Below, piece by piece: positions 28,743 to 35,082 of a DNA stretch of 35,082 bases (position 1 is the stretch's first letter; every line of letters starts with the position of its first letter). The stretch is taken from assembly GCF_004348335.1 (NCBI RefSeq), contig NZ_SMJW01000063.1:1-35082 (forward strand). Reading direction: 5' to 3'. Under the pieces are notes generated by a model. That model was given only the letters and a program-made list of their open reading frames with translations. It searched no databases and was not told where the DNA came from. The translations under genes were made by a program, and so were the position numbers. The stretch is from Actinomadura bangladeshensis. GTDB lineage: Bacteria > Actinomycetota > Actinomycetes > Streptosporangiales > Streptosporangiaceae.

Positions 28743-29053
28743 CCGCGAAGCTCCCCGCCGCAGAGCGGGCTGGCCGGAAAGCGCGGCGGAGTGGTCAATA
28801 TCGGCGGTGTCCGAGATCTTGGGCGCTCGGTCGGCTACCGTCTGCGGGGTGACAGACGTCGCGACCGCCGGACATTCCACGGCACGGACCGGCGCGCCCA
28901 CCGCGATCCGGGAGCGTGCGCGCGGTTCGAGCCGGACGGGTCGGGCCGGACGGCGTCCGTACCCCGCTTCCTTGCTCTCGATGTGCCATAACGCGCAATG
29001 TGCAATCATGTCGGCACCCCAGCCGCCTGTTTACTTCCGCTAAGTGAGTCCAC
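28743..29053 (+). other. Intergenic region without a supportable gene
   Basis: These 311 bp hold two short open frames (from about 28791 and 28807) with Arg-rich, low-complexity translations and no recognised motif. The last 80 bp are AT-richer (ccataacgcgcaatgtgc, tttacttccgctaag) and probably contain the promoter of the XRE-TPR gene. I see no RNA gene. Confidence 0.6.
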
Positions 29054-30538
29054 ATGCCGGGTCCAGGCAACGTCGGAGAACGTGTCCGCAACCTGCGGCT
29101 GACCAGACGCTTGTCGCAGGCACAGCTCGCCGGTCACGACCTCTCCGACAGCTACATCTCTTTGATCGAGTCGGGCAAGCGCACGCCGACGCCGACCGTC
29201 CTGCGGATGCTGGCCGAGCGCCTCGGCTGCACCCCGGAGTACCTCGCGGAGGGCGTCGAGCCGGAGCAGCGCGCCCACCTGGAGGTGCGGGAGCGGCACG
29301 CCCACCTCGCGCTGCTGCGCGGCGACGCCGCCACCGCCGAGGCCGGGTTCGACGAGGTGATCGCGCGCAGTGACGACCCCGACCTGACGTCCCGGGCCCG
29401 CTGGGGCCGCGCCCGCGCCCTGGAGGAGCTGGGCCGGACGGACGCCGCCATCGCGCTGTTCGAGGAGCTGCGCGAGCAGGCCGAACGCGACCCGGGCCGA
29501 GCCAGCTGGCTGCCGCCGGTGATCGCGCTGGCCAGGTGCTACCACGCCGTCGGCGACCTGGGGCAGGCGATCGCGCTCGGCGAGCGCGCCGTCGAGCGGC
29601 TCGAACAGCTCGAACTCGGTGTGGGCCACGAGTTCACCGAGGCCGGCCGGATCCTGCTCCTCGCCTACGTGGATCGCTCCGATCCCGCGCGCGCACACGA
29701 GCTCGGACGGCGCCTCCTGCACCCGGAGCAGTCCGCGGACGACGAGCTGGTGAGCGTCCACTACCAGCGGGCCAGCATGCGGGCGCTGGAAGAGGGGACC
29801 GTCGGCGATTCCCTGTACTTCGCCGACCAGGCCCTGGCAGCGCGTACCGACGCCAGTCCCGTGCAGAGCCGTGCGCGTCTCGCCTTGGCCGGGGCCAAGG
29901 CGCTGCTCAGGGGCGTCCTCCCGTTCTCTGCCATCGCGCCTCCGGGGGCTGTGGCGTCCGCCGAGTTCGGGTACGAGAACCCGCGGCCGGAGGGCACGCG
30001 TGAGGCCGCGCGAGAGGCCCTGGAGCTTCTGCAGGCGACGGACGACCTCGATGGCGACGAGTCCACCGAGAGCACCATCGCCAAGGCGCGCGCACTGGTG
30101 CTCATGGGCGAGCTGGACGACGCCATCGCCACGCTGGAGCAGTTCCTCAACACCGGTATGGCCCTGGCCGCGCCGACCAGCAACCACACCGTGACTCCGC
30201 AGCCCGGCGGCGACCTCGCCGTGCGGACGCAGAAGACCGTCCTGGCCAGGCTCGTCCTCGCGCGCGCACGCGTGGCCCAGGGCGACCGCATGGCCGCCCA
30301 GGTCGTGTTGCGGGCCGCGTCCGAGCAGCTCATGACCCTTCCTCCGGGACGTCCGGCGGCACACCTGTTCAGGGAACTGGGCGAGCTGTACGAACTCGTC
30401 CAGGACACCGAGAGCGCGGCCAACGCCTACCGCCAGGCCCTGCAGGCCGCCGGGCTCTCCGCGTCCCAGATCACGTCCACGCCGCCCGGTGCCCGAGCGC
30501 ACTCCCTCCACGGGCCCCACGACGACCCCGGCCTCTGA
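29054..30538 (+). CDS. XRE-family regulator with TPR domain
   Basis: The 494-aa product has an N-terminal helix-turn-helix at residues about 8-65 (VGERVRNLRLTRRLSQAQLA, GHDLSDSYISLIESGKRTPT, PTVLRMLAERLGCTPEYLAE), followed by about 400 residues of TPR-like helical repeats (AHLALLRGDAATAEAGFDEV, ARALEELGRTDAAIALFEEL, LARCYHAVGDLGQAIALGER, AHLFRELGELYELVQDTESA). Such proteins sense peptides or partners through the TPR array, as in RRNPP-type regulators, though assignment to that group is not shown. The ribosome site is weak (gtgagtccac). It stands alone, 146 bp before the FadR-type gene. No operator was seen. Confidence 0.9.
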   Translation: MPGPGNVGERVRNLRLTRRLSQAQLAGHDLSDSYISLIESGKRTPTPTVLRMLAERLGCTPEYLAEGVEPEQRAHLEVRERHAHLALLRGDAATAEAGFDEVIARSDDPDLTSRARWGRARALEELGRTDAAIALFEELREQAERDPGRASWLPPVIALARCYHAVGDLGQAIALGERAVERLEQLELGVGHEFTEAGRILLLAYVDRSDPARAHELGRRLLHPEQSADDELVSVHYQRASMRALEEGTVGDSLYFADQALAARTDASPVQSRARLALAGAKALLRGVLPFSAIAPPGAVASAEFGYENPRPEGTREAAREALELLQATDDLDGDESTESTIAKARALVLMGELDDAIATLEQFLNTGMALAAPTSNHTVTPQPGGDLAVRTQKTVLARLVLARARVAQGDRMAAQVVLRAASEQLMTLPPGRPAAHLFRELGELYELVQDTESAANAYRQALQAAGLSASQITSTPPGARAHSLHGPHDDPGL

Positions 30539-30684
30539 CCTCACCCCTGCTGTCGCGTGCTCAACGTGGCACCCCCCGACCGGGCGGTGTGCGTTGTGAC
30601 GCATGTCCCCATTGAGAGGGAACAAGACGAGCCCGATCTTGCTTTAACCTAAACGTAGGATGACTGGTTGACCGGAGGTTCGGG

Positions 30685-31377
30685 ATGACGTTGCGCACGG
30701 CTCGGCGGTCGTCGCTGGTCGACCAGGTGATCGAGCAGCTCAGAGGCGAGATCGTCGGACGGAACTGGCCGGTCGGCGCGAAGATCCCGCCCGAGCCGGT
30801 GCTGGCGGAGACGCTGGGGGTCGGGCGCAACACCGTCCGGGAGGCCGTCCGCGCCCTCACGCATGCGGGCCTGCTGGAGAGCCGGCAGGGCGACGGGACC
30901 TACGTCCGGGCGACGAGCGAGCTGTCCGGTGCCGTCCGGCGGCGCCTGGAGACGGCGGAGCTGGTCGAGATCCTGGAGGTCCGGCGCGGGCTGGAGGTCG
31001 AGGCCGCGCGGCTCGCCGCCGGCCGCCGCACCGACGCCGACATCGCCGCCATCGCGGTCGCCCTCGCGCGCCGCGACGCCGCCTGGGCGGCCGGTGAGCA
31101 CGCCGCGTTCGTGGAGGCGGACCTGGCCTTCCACACCGCCGTCGTCGAGGCCACCCACAACCGCGTCCTGACCGACCTCTACCGCGGCTTCAGCGCCGCG
31201 CTGCGGGCCAGCATCGGCGCCGCGGGCGTCCTGCTGGAGCACGCGGACGTCCCGCACGGCCCCATCGCCGCGGCCGTGGAGGCGGGCGACGCCGACGCCG
31301 CGAGCCGGGCCACGCACGCGTGCCTGGACCAGATCCTCGCCTCCACCGCGCCGGTCGCGAGCCCCGCCGAGCCCTGA
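30685..31377 (+). CDS. FadR-subfamily GntR regulator (FCD domain)
   Basis: The 230-aa product has a GntR winged helix at about residues 8-78 (LVDQVIEQLRGEIVGRNWPV, GAKIPPEPVLAETLGVGRNT, VREAVRALTHAGLLESRQGD) and an FCD domain (AELVEILEVRRGLEVEAARL, FVEADLAFHTAVVEATHNRV, HADVPHGPIAAAVEAGDADA) with the Asp/His metal-site residues typical of the fold. It probably senses an organic acid or similar ligand. ATG 30685 has ggaggttcggg upstream. The MFS gene follows 67 bp downstream in the same direction, so it likely controls that transporter. No clear FadR-type palindrome was found nearby. Confidence 0.9.
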   Translation: MTLRTARRSSLVDQVIEQLRGEIVGRNWPVGAKIPPEPVLAETLGVGRNTVREAVRALTHAGLLESRQGDGTYVRATSELSGAVRRRLETAELVEILEVRRGLEVEAARLAAGRRTDADIAAIAVALARRDAAWAAGEHAAFVEADLAFHTAVVEATHNRVLTDLYRGFSAALRASIGAAGVLLEHADVPHGPIAAAVEAGDADAASRATHACLDQILASTAPVASPAEP

Positions 31378-31444
31378 CCGGCCCCGATTCCCCCGGTACC
31401 GCCCGGCGTTCGACCGCCGGGATCGATGTGACGAGCAAGGTGAG

Positions 31445-32695
31445 ATGAGTACTTCTGCGACGACTCCGGTCTCCCGCGCGACGGCCGTCTGGTCACTCGT
31501 CGGGCTGGTGCTGCTGACGGTCAACCTGCGGGCCGCGATCACCGGCATGGCCCCGGTGCTCGGCGAACTGCGGGACGCGTTCGGGCTGTCGGGCGCCGAG
31601 GTCGGCGTCCTCACCACGCTGCCGGTGCTGTGCCTCGGCGTCTTCGCCGCCGCCGCGCCGGTGGTGGCGCGGCGGGTCGGCACCGAGACCGCCATCGCCG
31701 GATCCCTCGTCATGATCACGGCGGGGATCGTGCTGCGCGTGGTCGAGTCGCCGCTCTCGCTGTTCGCTGGAACGGTCCTGGCGGGCGCCGGGATCGCGCT
31801 GGGCAACGTCCTCATGCCGGCCGTGATCAAGCGCGTGTTCCCGTCCCGCGTCGGCTCCCTCACCGGCCTCGCCATGATGCTCATGGCGACCAGCGGGGCC
31901 GTCGCGGCCGGGCTCGCGGTGCCGCTGGACGAGGCCGGCGGATGGCGCCTCGCACTCGCCGTCTGGGCCGTCCCGTCGCTGGTCGCCGCGCTCGTGTGGG
32001 GGCCGCTCGCCCTCCGCGGCCGGCGCGCGCCGACCGCCCCCGTCACGTCCCCGCGCGGCGAGGGCTCCCTGCTGCGCTCCCGCGTCGCCTGGTACGTCGC
32101 CGTCTTCATGGGGCTGACGTCGCTGATGTTCTACGTCCTGATGTCGTGGCTGCCGGAGATCATGCGGGACGCCGGGTTCGCGCCCGCCGCCGCCGGGATG
32201 ATGGTGTCGGTCATGCTGATCACCGGCATCCCGCTGGGCTTCGCCGTCCCGGTGTTCGCCGCGCGGCTGCCCGACCAGCGCCCCCTGATCGTCGCGGTCG
32301 CGGTCACCATGGTCGTGGGCATCGGCGGGCTGCTGCTCGCCCCGTCCGCCGGCTGGGTGTGGGCGATCGTCCTCGGGATCGGCACCGGCAGCGCGTTCCC
32401 GCTGGCGTACACGCTGCTCAGCCTGCGCGCGCCGAGCCCGTCCGCGGCGGCGGCGCTGTCCGGGATGGCGCAGACGGGCGGCTACCTCCTCGCCGGCGTC
32501 GGCCCGCTCGCGGTCGGGGTGCTGCACGACGCCACGGGCGGCTGGGCCGTCCCCCTCGGCCTGCTGCTCGCGCTGGTCGTGCCCGAGGTGGTGTTCGGGC
32601 TGCTCGCGGCGCGGCCCGGGTTCGTCCGCCCGGCCCGTCCGCGGACCCGTCCCGCGGAGCGTGCCCGCGCGCTGGCGCCCGCCCGCACGCGCTGA
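31445..32695 (+). CDS. MFS transporter, CynX/NimT (cyanate permease-like) family
   Basis: The 416-aa protein has twelve predicted helices, as in the CynX/NimT branch: VWSLVGLVLLTVNLRAAITG, MAPVLGELRDAFGLSGAEVG and VLTTLPVLCLGVFAAAAPVV at the N-terminus, GIALGNVLMPAVIKRVFPSR and VGSLTGLAMMLMATSGAVAA (motif near helix 4), and a second half starting WYVAVFMGLTSLMFYVLMSW. The G-N-V-L-M-P motif is characteristic. Family members carry cyanate, nitroimidazoles or other small compounds, and the substrate here is unknown. It ends with a Pro/Arg-rich cytoplasmic tail. ATG 31445 has aaggtgag before it. The stop abuts that of the convergent gene at 32696. Confidence 0.9.
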   Translation: MSTSATTPVSRATAVWSLVGLVLLTVNLRAAITGMAPVLGELRDAFGLSGAEVGVLTTLPVLCLGVFAAAAPVVARRVGTETAIAGSLVMITAGIVLRVVESPLSLFAGTVLAGAGIALGNVLMPAVIKRVFPSRVGSLTGLAMMLMATSGAVAAGLAVPLDEAGGWRLALAVWAVPSLVAALVWGPLALRGRRAPTAPVTSPRGEGSLLRSRVAWYVAVFMGLTSLMFYVLMSWLPEIMRDAGFAPAAAGMMVSVMLITGIPLGFAVPVFAARLPDQRPLIVAVAVTMVVGIGGLLLAPSAGWVWAIVLGIGTGSAFPLAYTLLSLRAPSPSAAAALSGMAQTGGYLLAGVGPLAVGVLHDATGGWAVPLGLLLALVVPEVVFGLLAARPGFVRPARPRTRPAERARALAPARTR

Positions 32696-33004
32696 TCAGG
32701 ACATGTCGACGACGTCCAGGTCCAGGACGCGCGCGTGCAGGACCTGCCGCTGGTGCAGCGCGGCCCGGAGCGCCCGGTGCAGGCCGTCCTCCAGGTAGAG
32801 CTCACCGCGCCACTGCACGACGTGCGGGAACAGGTCGCCGTAGAACGTGGAGTCCTTCGAGAGCAGCGACTGCAGGTCCATCTCGCGCTTGGTGCTGACG
32901 AGCTGGTCGAGGCGTACCTGGCGAGGCGGGATCTTGGCCCAGTCACGGGACGAGAACCCGTGGTCCGGATAGGGCCTTCCGTCACCTACCGCCTTGAAGA
33001 TCAC
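32696..33004 (-). CDS. Conserved small protein with ParB-like nuclease-type pattern
   Basis: The 102-aa product (MIFKAVGDGRPYPDHGFSSR, DWAKIPPRQVRLDQLVSTKR, EMDLQSLLSKDSTFYGDLFP, HVVQWRGELYLEDGLHRALR) is a conserved actinobacterial family of about 90-105 aa. The pattern VRLDQL...P-x-V-V-x-W-x-G-E-L-Y-L-E-D-G-L-H-R-A-L-R-A-A-L recalls the ParB/Srx fold, where DGxHR binds phosphate or nucleotide. This is my reading, not an established function. Some databases label the family VapB-like, which I do not support from sequence. It lies alone, convergent with the MFS gene, and its start is in the 230-bp gap before the tRNA. Confidence 0.65.
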   Translation of the reverse strand: MIFKAVGDGRPYPDHGFSSRDWAKIPPRQVRLDQLVSTKREMDLQSLLSKDSTFYGDLFPHVVQWRGELYLEDGLHRALRAALHQRQVLHARVLDLDVVDMS

Positions 33005-33198
33005 CCTTCGAGTCTACGGCGTCGCCCTCCGGCCGGAGAAGGCAACGCAACAACACGTGTCACTCGAGTTGCCTCATTCGGTAAACCAGTTACATCCCAG
33101 CTCAACCCGCCCGTCACTAACTTCCGTCCGCCGCCCCGGCGTGGTGGCGGGAGAGGGGGGATCTGGTGCAGGCGGCGGCACGGTGCGGGAACGCGAAA

Positions 33199-33225
33199 GG
33201 CCGGTGCCCGTTGCGGGCACCGGCC
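33199..33225 (-). terminator. Intrinsic terminator of tRNA-Ser(GGA)
   Basis: GGCCGGTGCCCG (33199-33210) pairs perfectly with CGGGCACCGGCC (33214-33225) around TTG. On the minus strand the stem is followed by TTTCG, a short T-run, which makes it a normal terminator just beyond the tRNA 3' end. The rest of 33005-33234 has no supportable gene. Confidence 0.85.
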
Positions 33226-33234
33226 TCGGTGCGG

Positions 33235-33319
33235 CGGAGGATGCGAGATTCGAACTCGCGAGCGCTTGCACGCAACACGCTTTCCAAGCGTGCGCCCTAG
33301 GCCACTAGGCGAATCCTCC
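33235..33319 (-). tRNA. tRNA-Ser (GGA anticodon)
   Basis: On the minus strand GGAGGAT (5', from 33319) pairs with ATCCTCC before discriminator G at 33235. The anticodon stem CACGC/GCGTG closes loop TTGGAAA with anticodon GGA, reading UCC/UCU. The long variable arm identifies serine. The next bases are CCG, so no CCA is encoded, unlike the tRNA-Ser(CGA) at 23133. Length is 85 nt. Confidence 0.95.
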
Positions 33320-33329
33320 ACGGGAAAGC

Positions 33330-33674
33330 CTACCGGTTCCCGGGCAGTGACCTGACACCGATTACGGCGGAGACCGGGATCGGGCCGTAGACGTGGGGGA
33401 ACACGTCGTCGCCGGCGGGCTCGTAGCGGACAGGGGCGTCCAGTTGGGACACGTCTATGACCAGGAGGACGAGGTCGTCCCGCTTGATGCCGGTGTAGAA
33501 GCGGCCGAGGACGCCGTCCACCTGGGCCATGTCGGACGAGCAGTGGATGAAGCCCTCTTCGTCCAGCGTCCGGCCCAGCGTGGACATGGTGTACGACACA
33601 CCGGCGGCACGGGCGGATTCCCAGTGGGTTCGTTCGGCGATGTGCAGGAGCGCGTCCTGGGGTGCGGCGGACAT
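33330..33674 (-). CDS. DUF952-family protein
   Basis: The 114-aa product shows the DUF952 signature: LLHIAERTHWESARAAGVSY, EGFIHCSSDMAQVDGVLGRF, LVLLVIDVSQLDAPVRYEPA and DDVFPHVYGPIPVSAVIGVR. The motif G-F-I-H-C-S and F-P-H-V-Y-G-P-I are the conserved core. The fold is related to ADP-ribosyltransferase-like/glutathione-type domains, but the activity is unknown. ATG 33674 (MSAAPQDALLHIAE) was taken over an in-frame ATG at 33704. It lies just upstream of and divergent from the SRP RNA gene. Confidence 0.85.
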   Translation of the reverse strand: MSAAPQDALLHIAERTHWESARAAGVSYTMSTLGRTLDEEGFIHCSSDMAQVDGVLGRFYTGIKRDDLVLLVIDVSQLDAPVRYEPAGDDVFPHVYGPIPVSAVIGVRSLPGNR

Positions 33675-33736
33675 GAGGCGCAGACTACGCGGGAAGCGTG
33701 GCAATCCAGGGGCCGGGATGACATAGACTCTGGGCA

Positions 33737-33823
33737 GACCCCTCGCATGGCGTCATCCTGTGAACCTCCCCAGGGCCGGAAGGCAGCAAGGATAAACAGG
33801 CTCTGGCGGGTGTGCGGGGGGTC
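33737..33823 (+). ncRNA. ffs: Signal recognition particle RNA (small 4.5S type)
   Basis: The conserved domain IV hairpin is present: aacctccccagggccggaag and ggcagcaagg, with the GGAA tetraloop and asymmetric bulge that binds Ffh. The ends gacccctcgca (33737-33747) and tgtgcggggggtc (33811-33823) pair to close a long stem. It is the RNA core of the particle that targets membrane proteins co-translationally. Exact ends are within a few bases. dnaX follows 45 bp downstream, the usual actinobacterial order. Confidence 0.95.
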
Positions 33824-33868
33824 CCTTTCGTTTGCGACGCTCTGCTACTCCAGGAGGGCGGACCCCCG

Positions 33869-35082
33869 ATGAGTCTGGCGCTGTACCGCAAGTACCGGCC
33901 AGCGACGTTCGCCGAGCTGAAGGGGCAGGAGCACGTCGCCGAGCCGCTGCAGCAGGCGCTGCGCAACGGCCGGATCAACCACGCGTACCTGTTCAGCGGT
34001 CCGCGCGGCTGCGGCAAGACGTCCAGCGCCCGGATCCTCGCCCGTTCCCTGAACTGCGAGAAGGGGCCGACCCCCGACCCGTGCGGCGAATGCGACTCGT
34101 GCGTCGCGCTCGGCCCGTCCGGGACGGGCCACATCGACGTGATCGAGATCGACGCCGCGTCCCACGGCGGTGTCGACGACGCCCGCGACCTGCGGGAGCG
34201 CGCCTTCTTCGCGCCGGTGGCGGCGCGCTTCAAGGTGTACATCATCGACGAGGCGCACATGGTGACCCGCGAGGGCTTCAACGCGCTGCTGAAGCTCGTC
34301 GAGGAGCCGCCGCCGCACCTGAAGTTCGTGTTCGCGACCACCGAGCCGGAGAAGGTCATCGGGACGATCCGGTCCCGGACCCACCACTACCCCTTCCGGC
34401 TGATCCCGCCCGGCGTACTGCAGGAGCTCGTCGAGGAGATCCTGCGTGCCGAGGACGTCCCCTACGAGACGTCCGCGCTGCCGCTGGCGGTGCGGGCCGG
34501 GGCCGGTTCCGCCCGCGACACGCTCTCCATCCTGGACCAGCTGCTCGCCGGGTCGGACGAGAAGGGCATCACCTACGCGCGGGCCGTCTCGCTGCTCGGC
34601 TACACCGACTCCGCTCTGCTGGACGAGGTCATCGCGGCCTTCGCCGCCCGCGACGGCGCCGCCGTCTTCGCCGCCGTCGACCGGGTGGTCGAGAGCGGCC
34701 AGGACCCGCGCCGGTTCACCGCCGACCTGCTGGAACGCGTCCGGGACCTGGTGATCCTGTCGAACGTCCCAGAGGCCGGCGGGACGGGGCTGCTGAACGT
34801 CCCGCCGGACGAGCTGGAGGCGATGCGGCGCCAGGCGTCCTCGATGGGGCCGGGCGAGCTGACGCGCGCCGCCGACCTGCTGCACACCGGCCTCACCGAG
34901 ATGCGCGGCGCCACGTCCCCGCGGCTGCTGCTGGAACTGATCTGCGCCCGCATCCTGCTCCCGGCGGCCTACGACGACGAATCCTCGATGTTCGCCCGCC
35001 TCGACCGCCTCGAACGCCAGGCCTCCCAAGGCGGCTTCGCCCCCCCGCCCCAGGCGGGCGGCGCGGCCGCGGCGACCAATTC
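33869..35082 (+). CDS. dnaX: DNA polymerase III subunits gamma and tau, 3' end off the window
   Basis: The frame is open from ATG 33869 to the right edge (404 codons visible). MSLALYRKYRPATFAELKGQ is the DnaX N-terminus. Walker A is GPRGCGKTS (about 44-52), the zinc site is Cys63, Cys72, Cys75, Cys78, Walker B is VYIIDEAHMV, then LLKLVEEPPPHLKFVFATTE and the arginine finger area IGTIRSRTHHYPF. Domain III (SARDTLSILDQLLAGSDEKG, LNVPPDELEAMRRQASSMGP, SPRLLLELICARILLPAAYD) ends near 35000, and the visible tail GFAPPPQAGG begins the Pro-rich linker to the tau domains. It loads beta clamps at the fork. Ribosome site aggagggcgg lies upstream. Confidence 0.95.
   Translation, partial: MSLALYRKYRPATFAELKGQEHVAEPLQQALRNGRINHAYLFSGPRGCGKTSSARILARSLNCEKGPTPDPCGECDSCVALGPSGTGHIDVIEIDAASHGGVDDARDLRERAFFAPVAARFKVYIIDEAHMVTREGFNALLKLVEEPPPHLKFVFATTEPEKVIGTIRSRTHHYPFRLIPPGVLQELVEEILRAEDVPYETSALPLAVRAGAGSARDTLSILDQLLAGSDEKGITYARAVSLLGYTDSALLDEVIAAFAARDGAAVFAAVDRVVESGQDPRRFTADLLERVRDLVILSNVPEAGGTGLLNVPPDELEAMRRQASSMGPGELTRAADLLHTGLTEMRGATSPRLLLELICARILLPAAYDDESSMFARLDRLERQASQGGFAPPPQAGGAAAATN

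Noticed and set aside
28807..29043. Small protein gene before the XRE-TPR gene
   Set aside because: The translation is Arg/Ala/Thr-rich without a ribosome site or recognised motif; overlapping frames are equally open.
30660..30684. FadR-type operator before the GntR gene
   Set aside because: tggttgacc looks alike, but the half-sites are spaced 2 bp, not 3, and the symmetry is poor.

Overview
The window is high-GC actinobacterial chromosome. Strong GC bias at third codon positions, many GTG starts, paired XRE regulators of the MmyB type, UTRA-type GntR regulators and the tadA-upp and ffs-dnaX neighbourhoods point to Streptosporangiales, perhaps Actinomadura or a relative. The genus is an inference. 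No integrase, transposase, plasmid gene or CRISPR array was seen.

Left third (1-14.8 kb): mostly regulator-effector pairs. These are a PadR regulator running off the left edge and carrying an in-frame duplicated segment, a SnoaL-like protein, a GNAT acetyltransferase, a MarR regulator divergent from an NTF2-like gene with three palindromic operators between them, an SDR, an alpha/beta hydrolase divergent from an MmyB-type XRE regulator across a perfect palindrome, a methyltransferase, a YrdB-like membrane protein, a second MmyB-type regulator, a Ser/Thr kinase with a TPR tail, and an EmrB/QacA-type exporter. An alkylation-repair block follows: Ada-AlkA fusion, Ogt, then a stand-alone second DNA sliding clamp (DnaN paralogue).

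Middle (14.2-23.1 kb): an XRE-cupin regulator divergent from a B3/B4-domain protein coupled to an EamA transporter, then TetR and a RibD/DHFR-like reductase. Next comes an 88%-identical scrap of the EamA 3' end. The most interesting segment follows: a UTRA-only protein and a full GntR regulator, a promoter with a 20-bp palindrome, two unrecognised small genes, strong hairpins, and a three-gene operon of RiPP precursor, ATP-grasp ligase and PIMT-like methyltransferase. This matches the aspartimidylated graspetide class typified by fuscimiditide. The predicted core has Thr-rich and Glu-rich arms around an Asp-Gly turn.

Right (23.1-35.1 kb): housekeeping chromosome. It holds tRNA-Ser(CGA), tadA with its associated protein, a Tat-exported phosphoesterase, a second TadA-associated paralogue, upp, a three-helix-bundle protein, a 52-aa membrane peptide, a PH-domain membrane protein, an XRE-TPR regulator, a FadR-type GntR next to a CynX/NimT-type MFS transporter, a ParB-like small protein, tRNA-Ser(GGA), a DUF952 protein, the SRP RNA, and dnaX running off the right edge.
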